Shown: positions 46,634 through 57,516, counted from the first letter of the stretch. The stretch: 64,000 nt of DNA from Elusimicrobia bacterium GWD2_63_28 (GCA_001799895.1 MGUI01000074.1:62001-126000), one strand, 5' to 3'. The notes: generated by a model not told the origin, from the letters alone. Translations and numbers: made by a program.

Positions 46634-47806
46634 TCAGTACTGGGGAGGAGGGGGATACGCCGGGCTTTGCGAGCCGGCCTTGGCCACATAATCTATCGCG
46701 TAGGTATAGGAGCCGAGCTCGCCGGTGACGGCAGAGCCTATGACCGGCAGGCCGCCGGCGTTGAAGGCGGCGACTTTTTCGGCCAGGGCCTTTTCGGCCT
46801 CCCTGTCGAAGGTGAAGGTCTCGGGGGCCTGGTAGGTCTGCACCGCGGCCGAGGGGATCACGCCGCCGGCCTGGTAGATATTGCCCACCAGGAAATCCAC
46901 GCTGTAGGAGTAGTCGCGCCCTTCGGGGCGCACTACGGCCGAAAGCGGGGGCACGCCGGCGCGGGCGAAAGCGGGCAGCGCGGCCTTGGAGGCGGCCAGC
47001 GCTTCTTTATCGAAATTAAAAGTCTCGCGGGCGTCGTAGCGGGCCACCGAATACTGCGGGCGCGGCGCGGCCTTGCCGGTCTTTACCACGTATTCCACCT
47101 GCACGGCGTAGTCGCGGCCGCTCTTTACGGCCGCGCCGCGTATGGCCGGCACGCCGGCCTGCTTGAAGAGCGCGAGATACGAGGGCACGGCCTTTTCGGC
47201 CTCGCTCTCGAAAGTGAACTTGCCGCCGGTATAGGTCAAAAACTTCACGTCGTATTCCTGCGCGGGGCGCAGCAGGTTCCTGACCAGGTAATCCACGGCG
47301 AAGGCGTTGTCGTTGCCGATCTCGTAGAGGAAGGAGCCCAGCACGGGCAGTTTGGCGGCGCGGAAATTGGCGGCGCAGGCCTTCATGGCCTCTTCGGCCT
47401 CGCGCTCCAGCCAATAGGAGGCGCCGTTTTTATAGGTTTCCAGCAGCACGGCCGGCGGCAGGGCGGCATTGCCCTTCACGGTCGGCAGGTACTCTATAAC
47501 GAAGCTGTAGTCGTTGCCATTCTCCACCACGCGGCCTCCCAAGGTGGTGAGGCCGGCGGCCTTCAGCGCGTTGATGCGCGCGTTCAGGGCGGGCTGCACG
47601 TCGCTCTCGAAGGTGAACTCTTCGTCGGTGGTGTAATTGGCTATCGTCACCCCGGGAGGGGTAACGGGCGCGGGGCGCGGCGCAGCGGGCGCGGCGGACT
47701 GCGGAAAATTCCCGGCCGAAACAGTTTCGAGCGTAAATGACCGGCAGAAAGCAGGTGCTGCCAGGACCAGGACCGATAAAGCGGAAAGTGCAAGACTTTT
47801 AAACAT
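46634..47806 (-). CDS. Secreted protein with five tandem ~60-residue repeats
   Basis: A 390-residue exported protein with signal peptide (about 1-21, AAPAFCRS) followed by five imperfect copies of one unit at about residues 54-108, 121-177, 186-242, 253-309 and 320-377 (spacing about 66). Each unit runs: Tyr-containing strand, FTFE/D, acidic-amphipathic helix (EAEKAL...F..AG), P-x-x-G, then GxDYxxxVDYLV. The pattern xxYxxxVxY(L/V)V ends every unit. The C-terminus is Pro/Tyr-rich (SPAYPPPPQY). I do not recognise a named family. GGGAGGC precedes ATG 47806. The repeats suggest a multivalent envelope-binding or scaffold protein. Confidence 0.82.
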   Translation of the reverse strand: MFKSLALSALSVLVLAAPAFCRSFTLETVSAGNFPQSAAPAAPRPAPVTPPGVTIANYTTDEEFTFESDVQPALNARINALKAAGLTTLGGRVVENGNDYSFVIEYLPTVKGNAALPPAVLLETYKNGASYWLEREAEEAMKACAANFRAAKLPVLGSFLYEIGNDNAFAVDYLVRNLLRPAQEYDVKFLTYTGGKFTFESEAEKAVPSYLALFKQAGVPAIRGAAVKSGRDYAVQVEYVVKTGKAAPRPQYSVARYDARETFNFDKEALAASKAALPAFARAGVPPLSAVVRPEGRDYSYSVDFLVGNIYQAGGVIPSAAVQTYQAPETFTFDREAEKALAEKVAAFNAGGLPVIGSAVTGELGSYTYAIDYVAKAGSQSPAYPPPPQY

Positions 47807-47887
47807 TGAGCCTCCCTGTACCCTTAAATTATAATAACTATACACCGGATCCGTATGGGCCATTAGGCCGTATTTCCGGTGGGTCTT

Positions 47888-48289
47888 ATGGACAAAGAAA
47901 AGAACTGGCTGGACTATTTTTATTACGCGGCGCCGCTCTGGCTGGCGCTGGAAACATTTATCTGGCCCGGCTTCCGCGCCGGGGCCATAACCGGCGGCAA
48001 CGGCTGGGGGAACCTGGCTTTTTACACGATGGAAGGAGGCCTGGGGGCGGCGCTCTACCTCCGGCTGCCCTTCGCGCGGCCGGCCGCGCTTTTAGAGAGC
48101 GCCGTGCAGCTCATCTTCGTCCTGCGCCTCATATTGCTGAACCCGCTGGACATGGCCATGAATATAGAAAATCTCTCGCCCGGCGCGGCGGAGGCCCATG
48201 CCGCGGCGCTGCCGGGAGCCCTGTACTCGGCCGCCTATATCGTATTCAGGATTAAGTCGGAAATACGCCGCTTCAAACCTAGTCTTTAA
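47888..48289 (+). CDS. Small membrane protein of unknown function
   Basis: A 133-residue protein starting MDKEKNWLDYFYYAAPLWLAL with about three or four hydrophobic helices (YYAAPLWLALETFIWP, LAFYTMEGGLGAALYL, LLESAVQLIFVLRLILL, ALPGALYSAAYIVF) and a basic tail (KSEIRRFKP). No family recognised. I prefer ATG 47888 over the GTG at 47879; a GGTGGG element lies before it. It converges on mutS with an 11-base tail overlap, and divergent TATA-like sequence lies upstream (47827-47843). Confidence 0.65.
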   Translation: MDKEKNWLDYFYYAAPLWLALETFIWPGFRAGAITGGNGWGNLAFYTMEGGLGAALYLRLPFARPAALLESAVQLIFVLRLILLNPLDMAMNIENLSPGAAEAHAAALPGALYSAAYIVFRIKSEIRRFKPSL

Positions 48290-50855
48290 GCCGCTTCTTC
48301 CAGTCGGTTATGGCCGACAGCGCCTGCAGCGGCGTCATGTTGTCGGCGTCGCACATCTTCAGCTCGTCTATCACCGGATGGCCGGAGAAGATGGGCAGCA
48401 TGGGGGTCTGGTTCTCGTCGCCGGACTCCACGCGGATGTCGCCCTTGGTCTCGAGGACGTGCAGGATCTCGCGGGCGCGGGCCAGCGCGCTCTCGGGCAG
48501 GCCGGCCAGCTGGGCCACGTGGATGCCGTAGGACTTGTCGGCCGGGCCGGAGGCTATCTTGTGCAGGAACACCACCTCGGTCTTGCCGAGTGCGTTGGTC
48601 CATTCCTTCACGGCGATATTGCAGTTCTTGATGCCGGCGAACTTCTCGGCCAGCTCGGTCAGCTCGAAGTAATGCGTGGCGAACAGCACCTTGGGGCCGC
48701 CTTCGGGCTTGTAGAGGTGCTCTACCACGGCCCAGGCGATGGAGATGCCGTCGAAGGTGGAAGTGCCGCGGCCCACCTCGTCGAGCAGGATCAGGCTCTT
48801 GGGGGTGGCCAGGCGCATGATGGCCGAAGTCTCGCGCATCTCCACCATGAAGGTGGATTCTCCCCTTGCCATGCGGTCCTGCGCGCCGATGCGCGTCATG
48901 ATGCGGTCCACCACGCCCACCTCGGCCGCGCGCGCGGGCACGAAGGAGCCGATCTGGGCGAGGATGACCACCACGGCGGACTGCCGCAGGTAGACGCTCT
49001 TGCCGCTCATGTTGGGGCCGGTGAGGATGATCACCCTGCCGTCGGAGCCGCCCAGCTCCAGGTCGTTGGGGACGAAGGTGCCGGCGGGCAGGAAGCGCTC
49101 CACGGCGGGGTGGCGGCCCTCCTCCACCTTCAGCAGGTCGCCGGAGTTGACCCTCGGGCGGGAGAACTCGTAGCGCACGGCGCTCTCGGAGAGGGCGAAG
49201 AAAACGTCCAGCTCGGAGGCGCAGGAGGCGAAGGTCTTTATCTCGCCCAGCGAGGACTTCACCCTTTCGCGCAGCTGCCCGAAGAGGTGGGACTCCAGCT
49301 TGGACATCTTTTCCTCGGCGCCCAGGATCTTGTCCTCGAGGGTCTTGAGGTCCTCGGTGATGTAGCGCTCGGCGTTGACCAGCGTCTGCTTGCGCACGAA
49401 ATAATGCGGCACCTTCTGCGACTGCGCCTTGGAAACCTCTATAAAATAGCCGAAGACGCTGTTGTAGCCCACCTTCAGCGTGGGAATGCCCGTCTTTTCC
49501 TTCTCTTTCAGCTCTATGTCGGTCAGCAGCTTCTGGCTGTCGCGGCGCACCAGGCGCAGTTCGTCCAGCTCGGGGCTGTAGCCTTCGCGGATCACGCCGC
49601 CGTCGGAGAGGCGCGCGGGGGGAGTTTCGGCCAGCGCCCGCTCCAGCTCGGCGCGCAGGCTGTTCAGGGCGTGCGTGCCGGCGTCCAGGCGGGAGGCCAG
49701 CTCGGGCGCGCATTCGAAGAAGCCGGCCGAGCTTAAGAGCAGCTTCAGGCGCGGCAGCTGCGTCAGCGCCTTGCGCACGGCGCCCAGGTCGCGCGGCGAG
49801 GCGGAAAGGTTGATCACGCGGCCGAGCAGCCGCTCGATGTCGGGCACCTGGGCCAGGATGTCGCCCAGCTGCTCGCGGGCCTCGCGGCCCTCGGCCAGGA
49901 AGGCCGTGAAGCCCTGGCGGGACTGGATCTCGCGCAGGTCGGTCAGCGGCTCCAGCAGCCAGCGGCGCAGCAGGCGCGAGCCCATGGAGGTGCGGCACAG
50001 GTCCAGCACGCCCCAAAGGGTCTTGGAATCGTCTCCGTCGGGGCTGGAGACCAGCTCCAGCGTCTTGATGGCGGACTCGTCGAGCTGCAGGCGGTTGGCC
50101 GGCTCGTAATAAGAAGGGGCGAAGACCTCTTTGAGACCCGGCTGGGTCTGCCGCACGTAGGAGGTGACCTTCAGCGCGGTCTTCATGGCCAGCTTGTGGT
50201 TCTGCCAGACGGACTGCGCCGCCCAGGCCGGCTGGGAGGCGTCGGCGCGGACGTACTCGGTCACCGGCACCGGGGTAAAATCCAGGCCGCGCTTGTTGAT
50301 TTCTTTGATGGTCTTGGAATCGGCCAGGATCTCGGCGGGGCCGGTCTTGGAAATGAAGGACAGCAGCTGGTAGAGGTCGGGGTCGTTGAGGTTCTGGGTG
50401 GCCAGGAAATCGCCGGTGGAGGCGTCGAAGGAAGCCAGGCCCCAGCCCACGATATCGAGGTCTAGCGCCACCAAATAGCGGCTGGAGCGCGGCTGCAGCA
50501 GCTCGTCCTCCACCACGGTGCCGGGGGTGATCAGGCGCACCACTTCCCGCTTGAAAAGCTTGGTCTTCTTCACGTCTCCGGAGGGCGCCACCTGCTCGCA
50601 GATTGCCACCTTGTGCCCGGCCGACAGCAGGCGGGCGATATAGGCGGAGGCCGAATGGTGCGGGACGCCGCACATCGGCACGCTCTGGCGGGCGGTCAGC
50701 GTAAGGCCCAGCTGGGCGCTGGCGGTCCTGGCGTCGTCGAAGAAAAGTTCGTAGAAGTCGCCCAGGCGGAAAAAAAGCAGGGCGTGCGGATAGGCGCTCT
50801 TGAGCGCCTGGTACTGCTGCATCAGCGGGGTTTCCGGGGTTTCAACCTGTGTCAT
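48279..50855 (-). CDS. mutS: DNA mismatch repair protein MutS
   Basis: An 858-residue MutS1. The mismatch-binding domain starts TPLMQQYQALKSAYPHALLFFRLGDFYELFFDDA (by position about 9-42) with the GxFYEL Phe-Tyr-Glu motif read here as GDFYEL; the ATPase Walker A is GPNMSGKS with the DEVGRGTSTFDG segment and a C-terminal helix-turn-helix. It recognises mismatches and recruits the nicking MutL at 44066-45829. Length and motif order are normal. It ends 11 bases into a convergent small membrane gene. Confidence 0.97.
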   Translation of the reverse strand: MTQVETPETPLMQQYQALKSAYPHALLFFRLGDFYELFFDDARTASAQLGLTLTARQSVPMCGVPHHSASAYIARLLSAGHKVAICEQVAPSGDVKKTKLFKREVVRLITPGTVVEDELLQPRSSRYLVALDLDIVGWGLASFDASTGDFLATQNLNDPDLYQLLSFISKTGPAEILADSKTIKEINKRGLDFTPVPVTEYVRADASQPAWAAQSVWQNHKLAMKTALKVTSYVRQTQPGLKEVFAPSYYEPANRLQLDESAIKTLELVSSPDGDDSKTLWGVLDLCRTSMGSRLLRRWLLEPLTDLREIQSRQGFTAFLAEGREAREQLGDILAQVPDIERLLGRVINLSASPRDLGAVRKALTQLPRLKLLLSSAGFFECAPELASRLDAGTHALNSLRAELERALAETPPARLSDGGVIREGYSPELDELRLVRRDSQKLLTDIELKEKEKTGIPTLKVGYNSVFGYFIEVSKAQSQKVPHYFVRKQTLVNAERYITEDLKTLEDKILGAEEKMSKLESHLFGQLRERVKSSLGEIKTFASCASELDVFFALSESAVRYEFSRPRVNSGDLLKVEEGRHPAVERFLPAGTFVPNDLELGGSDGRVIILTGPNMSGKSVYLRQSAVVVILAQIGSFVPARAAEVGVVDRIMTRIGAQDRMARGESTFMVEMRETSAIMRLATPKSLILLDEVGRGTSTFDGISIAWAVVEHLYKPEGGPKVLFATHYFELTELAEKFAGIKNCNIAVKEWTNALGKTEVVFLHKIASGPADKSYGIHVAQLAGLPESALARAREILHVLETKGDIRVESGDENQTPMLPIFSGHPVIDELKMCDADNMTPLQALSAITDWKKRLKD

Positions 50856-50875
50856 AAAGGGGCCTTTGCGGGGTT

Positions 50876-51847
50876 TTACTTCGTATATTGTATCAAAAGC
50901 TCTTCGGCCTCTTTAAGGGTTTTAAGCCGCATGAAGGCGCTCCGCGCACCGGAGGCGCCGGGCAGGCCTTTGAGCCAGTAGCCCACCAGCTTGCGCGCCC
51001 GGGTCAGGCCGCGCTCCTCGCCGTAGAGGCCGGCGTTCAGCTCGAGGAAGCGCAGGAAGAGCCGCATGCGGTCGGCGCCGGAAGGGGGCGGCACGGAACC
51101 GCCGGAAAGTCCGGCGGCGATCTCGCTGAAGATCGCGGGGTTGAAGATGGCGGCGCGCCCGACGGCCACCCCGGCGCAGCCGGCCTCCAGCAGGGCGCGG
51201 GCGCCCTCGGAATTCTCCACGCCGCCGTTGCCGAAAACAGGGATCTTTACCGCGGCGGCCGTCGCCGCCACGGCTTCCAGGTCTATGGGGCCGGTATGGA
51301 ACTGCGAGGCCGGCCGGCCGTGCAGGGTAATCGCGGAGGCGCCGGATTCTTCGGCGATCCTGGCCAGCAGCGGCCCCAGGTTCTCGCCGGCCTCCAGGCC
51401 CACGCGGAACTTTACCGTGACGGGGACCTTGACGCTTTTCACCATGCGCGAAATTATGTCGCCCAGCAGCAGCGGGGTCTTCATCAGCGCGGCCCCGGCG
51501 CCGGAGCGCAGCACCTTCTTCACCGGGCAGCCCGCGTTTATGTCCACGAGATCTGCCCCGGCGCGCTCTGCGGCCTGGGCGCCCAGCGCCATCGACGCCG
51601 GGTCGGCGCCGAAGAGCTGTATGGCGGCCGGCCGCTCGCCGGGCAGCAGCTCCAGCATCCTGAAGGATTTTTTATTGGCGTATTTCAGGCTTTCGGCCGA
51701 AACCATCTCGGTCACGACGAGCCCGGCGCCGCCGCCCGCGGCTAAAATGCGGAAGGCGGCGTTGGTGATGCCGGCCATGGGGGCCAGCGCCAGGTTGTTT
51801 TTAAGTCCGACTTGCCCTATTTGCAGCGGGCGCAGCAGGGCGGTCAC
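50876..51847 (-). CDS. dus: tRNA-dihydrouridine synthase
   Basis: A 323-residue FMN enzyme reducing uridines in tRNA. Motifs: LAPMAGITNAAFR, NAGCPVKKVLRSGAGAALM (catalytic Cys in NAGCPV), SAITLHGRP and GNGGVENSEGA. It fits the DusB-like group, but I do not assign a subtype. It overlaps the upstream secreted gene by ATGA and is followed 20 bases later by mutS. Confidence 0.93.
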   Translation of the reverse strand: MTALLRPLQIGQVGLKNNLALAPMAGITNAAFRILAAGGGAGLVVTEMVSAESLKYANKKSFRMLELLPGERPAAIQLFGADPASMALGAQAAERAGADLVDINAGCPVKKVLRSGAGAALMKTPLLLGDIISRMVKSVKVPVTVKFRVGLEAGENLGPLLARIAEESGASAITLHGRPASQFHTGPIDLEAVAATAAAVKIPVFGNGGVENSEGARALLEAGCAGVAVGRAAIFNPAIFSEIAAGLSGGSVPPPSGADRMRLFLRFLELNAGLYGEERGLTRARKLVGYWLKGLPGASGARSAFMRLKTLKEAEELLIQYTK

Positions 51848-52614
51848 GGCTTGATGGCGTAATTGCCGTCGTGGGACAGGTGGAAGTCGCGCGGGGCGCG
51901 GCGGAACAGCGGCCCGGTCTCGCTGGCCGGGGCCCCCACCTTCCTCAGGACTTCCAGCTGGAACGCCGCAGCCTTGTCCTCTATGTAAAGTATCGCATCC
52001 ATGCCAGCGTAGTCCAGGCGCGCGGGGTTGGCCTCCACCTGCAGCTCGCTGCTCTCTCCGGGCGGCGGCGGCGTGTACTTTTTAGACCGCCTCTTCTTCT
52101 TGTTGGCGGTGTAGGAGGCGTGCCAGGCCTGGTGGGCTATGACGCCGGCGCACCAGGTGAGCGAGCGGAAGGCGTGGGCGCTGGAAAGGGCGGCCACCGG
52201 CCGGCCGTTCTCCAGGTAAAAGCCGGTCTGCGTCTCGTTGCGCACGATGGAAAGGTTTTTCCTGATGTAGAGGAAAGTCTCGCGGTCGGACATCCAGATC
52301 AGTTTCAGCGCGCTGGTCACCTGGCTGTTGAAGGACCGCGAGCCCTGTATGTCCAGGCCGGCTTTCGGGTCATAGGCTTCCGGGAGCCTGGCGGCCGCCT
52401 CGCCGGAGGATAAGGGTTCGGGAACGGCGGGAGCAGCGGGAGCGGCGGCCTGGGCGGCGGGCTTCTGCGCGAAGATCCTGGCAGTTTCCACCGCGGGGGC
52501 CTCCTGCCCGGCGCCGGGCGCGCGGACCCGGATAAAGTACCAGACGCCGGCGCCCATCAGCAGCAGCGGCAGCAGGGCCAGCACTTTATGCGTGCGGAAG
52601 AAACTATTGTTCAT
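51844..52614 (-). CDS. Membrane-anchored protein of unknown function
   Basis: A 256-residue protein with an N-terminal anchor (LALLPLLLMGAGVWYFIRV, about 13-31), an Ala/Pro-rich linker, then a soluble domain with FNSQVTSALKLIWMSDRETFLYIRKNLSIVR (about 93-123) and a HAFRSLTWCAGVIAHQAWHASYTANKKKRRSKK segment. The HxxxH-like arrangement in AHQAWHAS might be a metal site, but no protease motif (HExxH) is present. The ATG 52614 abuts a 25-bp inverted-repeat element (52615-52703), leaving no ribosome site. Unknown function; cotranscribed with dus. Confidence 0.72.
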   Translation of the reverse strand: MNNSFFRTHKVLALLPLLLMGAGVWYFIRVRAPGAGQEAPAVETARIFAQKPAAQAAAPAAPAVPEPLSSGEAAARLPEAYDPKAGLDIQGSRSFNSQVTSALKLIWMSDRETFLYIRKNLSIVRNETQTGFYLENGRPVAALSSAHAFRSLTWCAGVIAHQAWHASYTANKKKRRSKKYTPPPPGESSELQVEANPARLDYAGMDAILYIEDKAAAFQLEVLRKVGAPASETGPLFRRAPRDFHLSHDGNYAIKP

Positions 52615-52703
52615 GGGGTCAGGTCTCTACTTTTGACCTAGCTCTAAAACCATGTTCCTGGAACGAGAACGGGGGCCGAGGTCAAAAGTAAAGACCTGAC
52701 CCC
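52615..52703. repeat. Palindromic repeat element with 25-bp terminal inverted repeats
   Basis: The arms (52615-52639 and 52679-52703) are complementary over 25 bases with one mismatch and begin GGGGTCAGGTCT; a 39-base centre has its own small palindrome GTTCCTGGAAC. The GGGGTCAG-type ends are like those near REP-associated tyrosine transposases and palindromic MITE elements in many bacteria. It lies between two minus-strand genes and should form a strong hairpin in mRNA. No transposase gene is nearby. Confidence 0.75.
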
Positions 52704-52720
52704 CGTTCGTTCGGCGGCGC

Positions 52721-53122
52721 TTACTTAAGCGCTTTCAGGTAGGACTTGTAGAAAGCCTGCAGTTCGCCGGCGGGGTCCTGGAATTCCAGTACGTGCTTCT
52801 TGCAGCCGCGGCGCGAGCAGATCTGCACCTGGCCGCCGGCCTTCAGTTCAAAAGCTATCATCTGGGAGGAGCAGGCGTCGCACTTGCGGGTGCTCTTCAG
52901 GTCGACCTTGCAGTGAGGGCAGCGGAAACCGGCCACTTTGCCCGCGGGCATGTTGAGCTCGGTCTCGACTTTATAGCTGCCGTAAAGGGAGCTGAGGTAG
53001 AGGGGGGCGTGCTTGCCGGCGTAGGTCAGGTTGACCTCGATGGACGGAACGCCGTCGAGTTTCTTGGCCGAGTTCATCAGCGCCTTGCCGCAATGGGGAC
53101 ATTTTACCTGAACGCTTACCAT
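52721..53122 (-). CDS. Zinc-ribbon protein of unknown function
   Basis: A 133-residue protein with several metal-binding pairs: CPHC (about residues 8-11), CPHC (68-71), CDAC (79-82) and CSRRGC near 102-107. The middle is beta-rich. Such multi-ribbon proteins often bind DNA/RNA or other proteins, but no family is clear. A CAxATG start with GGAGGC upstream (53125-53131) supports it. It lies downstream of macB by 70 bases, the gap holding TTGATA-ATA-TATCAA (53170-53184). Confidence 0.72.
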   Translation of the reverse strand: MVSVQVKCPHCGKALMNSAKKLDGVPSIEVNLTYAGKHAPLYLSSLYGSYKVETELNMPAGKVAGFRCPHCKVDLKSTRKCDACSSQMIAFELKAGGQVQICSRRGCKKHVLEFQDPAGELQAFYKSYLKALK

Positions 53123-53192
53123 AGGTGCCTCCAGAAAACCAGGTTCCGTCCCGGGTCTTGCCCGGGGTCTTGATAATATATCAAATTATGCC

Positions 53193-55142
<1,950 letters not shown>

Positions 55143-55171
55143 AAAATCTTCTTCTGCCGCGGGGGCGGACG

Positions 55172-56152
55172 TCAGCGCCCGCTGACCGCCCGCTGCTGCT
55201 GCCTGTTCATCGACGGCCGCTTGGGCATCAGCGGGTTGCTGCCGGAGGAGTCCACCTGCGAGGAGTAGCCCCGCATCTGGAAATACACCTTGTCGCCCGC
55301 CGACAGGCCGGAGGCTATCTCCACCAGGTCCCCTTCGTTCTGCCCCGTCTCCACGCGGGCGTAGACCGGCTGCCCGTCCTTCAGCTCCGTTATCACGGCA
55401 GTCTCGCCGGCCGGGTCCGTGACGATGGCCGCGGCCGGCAGCAGCAGGACGTCCTTGCGCTCGGACACGCTGACCTTGATATTGGCGGTCATCTGCGAGC
55501 GGAAGAAGGGGGGGACGCGGTCAGGCCGGATCTTCACGGTATAGGTGACCACGTTGTTTTTGGTGGTACCCTCGTCGAGGATCTTAAAGATGGTGCCCTT
55601 GACCGGCTTGTCGGGGTAGGAGTCCAGCACGATGGTGGCGCGCTGCCCCCGCTTGAGACGGCCGATATCGGATTCGTCGAGGCTGGCCGAGACTATCAGC
55701 TTGTCGGAGATGGCGAACAGGACGGTGTTGGCGCCCACGGTCTGCCCCTCCACCACGTTCCGGAGTATCAGGGTGCCGTCTATCGGCGAGATCACCTTGA
55801 TCGGCTTGTAGGTTTCCTTCCACTGCGCGTACTGGTCGTCGCCGGAGGCGCGCGCGGCGTCCAGGATGGCCACGCGGTCCGACGAGCTCATCAGCGCCAG
55901 CACCTCGCCGGCCCGGATCTGCTCGCCTTCCTCCACCAGGATCTCCTCGATGCGGCCGCCGGAGGAGGGCTGTATCTCCACGCGGTTCTCGGGCTGCACC
56001 ACGCCGGTGGTGTCCACCATTTCGGAAAGGTCCCGCAGCTCGGCCTGCGCCTGCCGGTACCGGGGCTTGCTCTTGCCGTTCTTGCTCTTGAAAGCGTACC
56101 ACCCGCCGCCCGCCAGCGCCGCTATAACCAGCACGATGATGATCTTTTTCAT
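55172..56152 (-). CDS. macA: MacA-like periplasmic adaptor (HlyD/RND family)
   Basis: A 326-residue adaptor with an N-terminal transmembrane anchor (IIIVLVIAALAGGGWYAF, about 3-20), a biotinyl-lipoyl-like segment (GRIEEILVEEGEQIRAGEVLALM; PIDGTLILRNVVEGQTVGANTVLF), a beta-barrel and a membrane-proximal domain. The alpha-hairpin is short (about residues 90-115), as in some MacA-like proteins. Links MacB to TolC. The gene is 29 bases upstream of macB and 10 downstream of tolC. Confidence 0.93.
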   Translation of the reverse strand: MKKIIIVLVIAALAGGGWYAFKSKNGKSKPRYRQAQAELRDLSEMVDTTGVVQPENRVEIQPSSGGRIEEILVEEGEQIRAGEVLALMSSSDRVAILDAARASGDDQYAQWKETYKPIKVISPIDGTLILRNVVEGQTVGANTVLFAISDKLIVSASLDESDIGRLKRGQRATIVLDSYPDKPVKGTIFKILDEGTTKNNVVTYTVKIRPDRVPPFFRSQMTANIKVSVSERKDVLLLPAAAIVTDPAGETAVITELKDGQPVYARVETGQNEGDLVEIASGLSAGDKVYFQMRGYSSQVDSSGSNPLMPKRPSMNRQQQRAVSGR

Positions 56153-56162
56153 ATGGTTCCCT

Positions 56163-57428
56163 TTATTTCTCCACGCCCACGCCCAGCAGCTGCTCCAGCG
56201 ACGCCTTGCGGCTGTGGGCCGTGCGCGCGTAATCCAGCTGGTTCAGGTCGGAGTCCACGAAATTCTGCTCCACGTTCTCCAGGTCGAGGAAGCTGATCTT
56301 GCCGGCCATGTACTTGATCTGGGCTTCCTTGTAGCGCTCCTCGTTGGCCCTCAGCAGCGAGGCGCTGGCCAGCGCGGTCTCGGCCGAGCTCTGGTAATCC
56401 TCGTAGCCGGTGCGCAGCGAGGCGGCCAGCGAGATACGCGCCGCCCTGTAGTTCTCCTCGGCCGCCGTCAGGGCCTTCTTATTGGCCGAGAGGTTGTTGA
56501 AATAGTAGGTGGGCCCGCCCGAGAAGAGGGGGAGGCTCAGGCTGAGCCCCATGGACCAGCTCTTGTTCTCGGGGAATTCGCTGTCGCCGGTCCAGCCGTA
56601 GGACCCGCTGGCCCGCAGCGTGGGGTAGGCGTAATAGCGGGCCGAAGCGGCGCGCTCTTTGGCGGCTTCCAAAGTCTTTTTGGCCGACACGATGCGCGGG
56701 GACTGCTCAAGCGCGTTCTCCACCTCGCTGTCCGCCAGCGAGTAGGACGGCACGCTGATATCCCCCAGGGCCTTTACCTGCCTGACGCCCTCAAGGCCGA
56801 TGGCCTCGAGCAGCGCGCGCTGGGCCGCGGTCAGCTGGCGCTCGGCCTTCCTCACGGAGACGGCGGCGTTCTCGGCCAGCGCGGCGGTGTAGAGCGCGTT
56901 GCCCTTGGACTCCATGCCGCTCTCGTACTTCAGCTGCAGCAGCTTGGCGTTCTCCACGCGGATATTCAGGATCTTCTTCTGCACGTCCACGCGCCGCTGG
57001 GCGAACAGCAGGTCGGTAAAAGCCCCGGTCAGGGCCTGGCGGGCCGAAGCCGAGGCGGCCAGGTAGTCGGCCTCCGCCTTCTCCTTGGAGATGCGGCTGC
57101 TCTTCACGGTGGAAACGGTCCTGAGGTTGAGCAGGTCCTCGGAGGCCGAGATGGAGGCGCTCCAGCTGTTGGAGGGGTCGCGGAGGTCGCCGCCGCTGCG
57201 GCTGACGCCGTGCGACACGCTGACGGACGGGAAATAGGAATTCAGGCTGGCCAGGTAGCTGGAGCCGGCCTGCTCCATCGAGGCCAGGGCCGCCTTGACC
57301 GAGGGGTTATGCTGCAGGGCCAGCTTGCGCGCCTCGTCCCAGGTAAGCGCCAGGTCCTGCCCGGCCGCGGCCGGGCAGGCCGCCAGGGCCAGGGCAGCGA
57401 TCATGAGGAAGGTTTTAAGTATATTCAT
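56163..57428 (-). CDS. tolC: TolC-family outer-membrane efflux protein
   Basis: A 421-residue TolC/OEP protein with signal peptide (about 1-21, ACPAAAGQD), two OEP repeats built of long amphipathic helices (LTWDEARKLALQHNPSVKAALASMEQAGSSYLASLNSYFPSV early; NNLSANKKALTAAEENYRAARISLAASLR, by position). It forms the outer-membrane tunnel for the MacAB pump encoded downstream. First gene of the operon, behind an extended -10 promoter and TetR-type operator (57489-57515). Confidence 0.93.
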   Translation of the reverse strand: MNILKTFLMIAALALAACPAAAGQDLALTWDEARKLALQHNPSVKAALASMEQAGSSYLASLNSYFPSVSVSHGVSRSGGDLRDPSNSWSASISASEDLLNLRTVSTVKSSRISKEKAEADYLAASASARQALTGAFTDLLFAQRRVDVQKKILNIRVENAKLLQLKYESGMESKGNALYTAALAENAAVSVRKAERQLTAAQRALLEAIGLEGVRQVKALGDISVPSYSLADSEVENALEQSPRIVSAKKTLEAAKERAASARYYAYPTLRASGSYGWTGDSEFPENKSWSMGLSLSLPLFSGGPTYYFNNLSANKKALTAAEENYRAARISLAASLRTGYEDYQSSAETALASASLLRANEERYKEAQIKYMAGKISFLDLENVEQNFVDSDLNQLDYARTAHSRKASLEQLLGVGVEK

Positions 57429-57488
57429 AGGTTATGTAGTGCCGCGTCTACAGTACAACGCGCAGGGGGCCGGTTTTATTGCAAATAT

Positions 57489-57504
57489 TTTACCGGTCGG
57501 TAAA
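57489..57504 (-). promoter_or_regulatory. TetR-type operator of the tolC-macAB operon
   Basis: TTTACCG-GT-CGGTAAA, a 7-2-7 inverted repeat with the ACCG/CGGT core common in TetR-family operators. It starts two bases downstream of the -10 box and covers the expected transcription start. No TetR gene is in the window. Confidence 0.65.
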
Positions 57505-57506
57505 TT

Positions 57507-57515
57507 ATTATAGCA
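57507..57515 (-). promoter_or_regulatory. Extended -10 promoter of the tolC-macAB operon
   Basis: On the minus strand TGCTATAAT, an extended -10 element with consensus TATAAT (57507-57512). No good -35 is found, as expected for extended -10 promoters. Leader of about 72 nt before ATG 57428. Confidence 0.6.
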
Positions 57516-57516
57516 A

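Noticed and set aside
48286..50673. A 795-codon open frame on the minus strand within mutS
   Set aside because: It is a +1/+2 shadow of mutS: composition is Arg/Pro/Ala-rich with no domain, whereas the mutS frame has every expected motif. High GC content makes such long shadows common here.
52655..52665. Small palindrome GTTCCTGGAAC as a separate regulatory site
   Set aside because: It lies in the centre of the 89-bp repeat element and is better seen as part of that fold.
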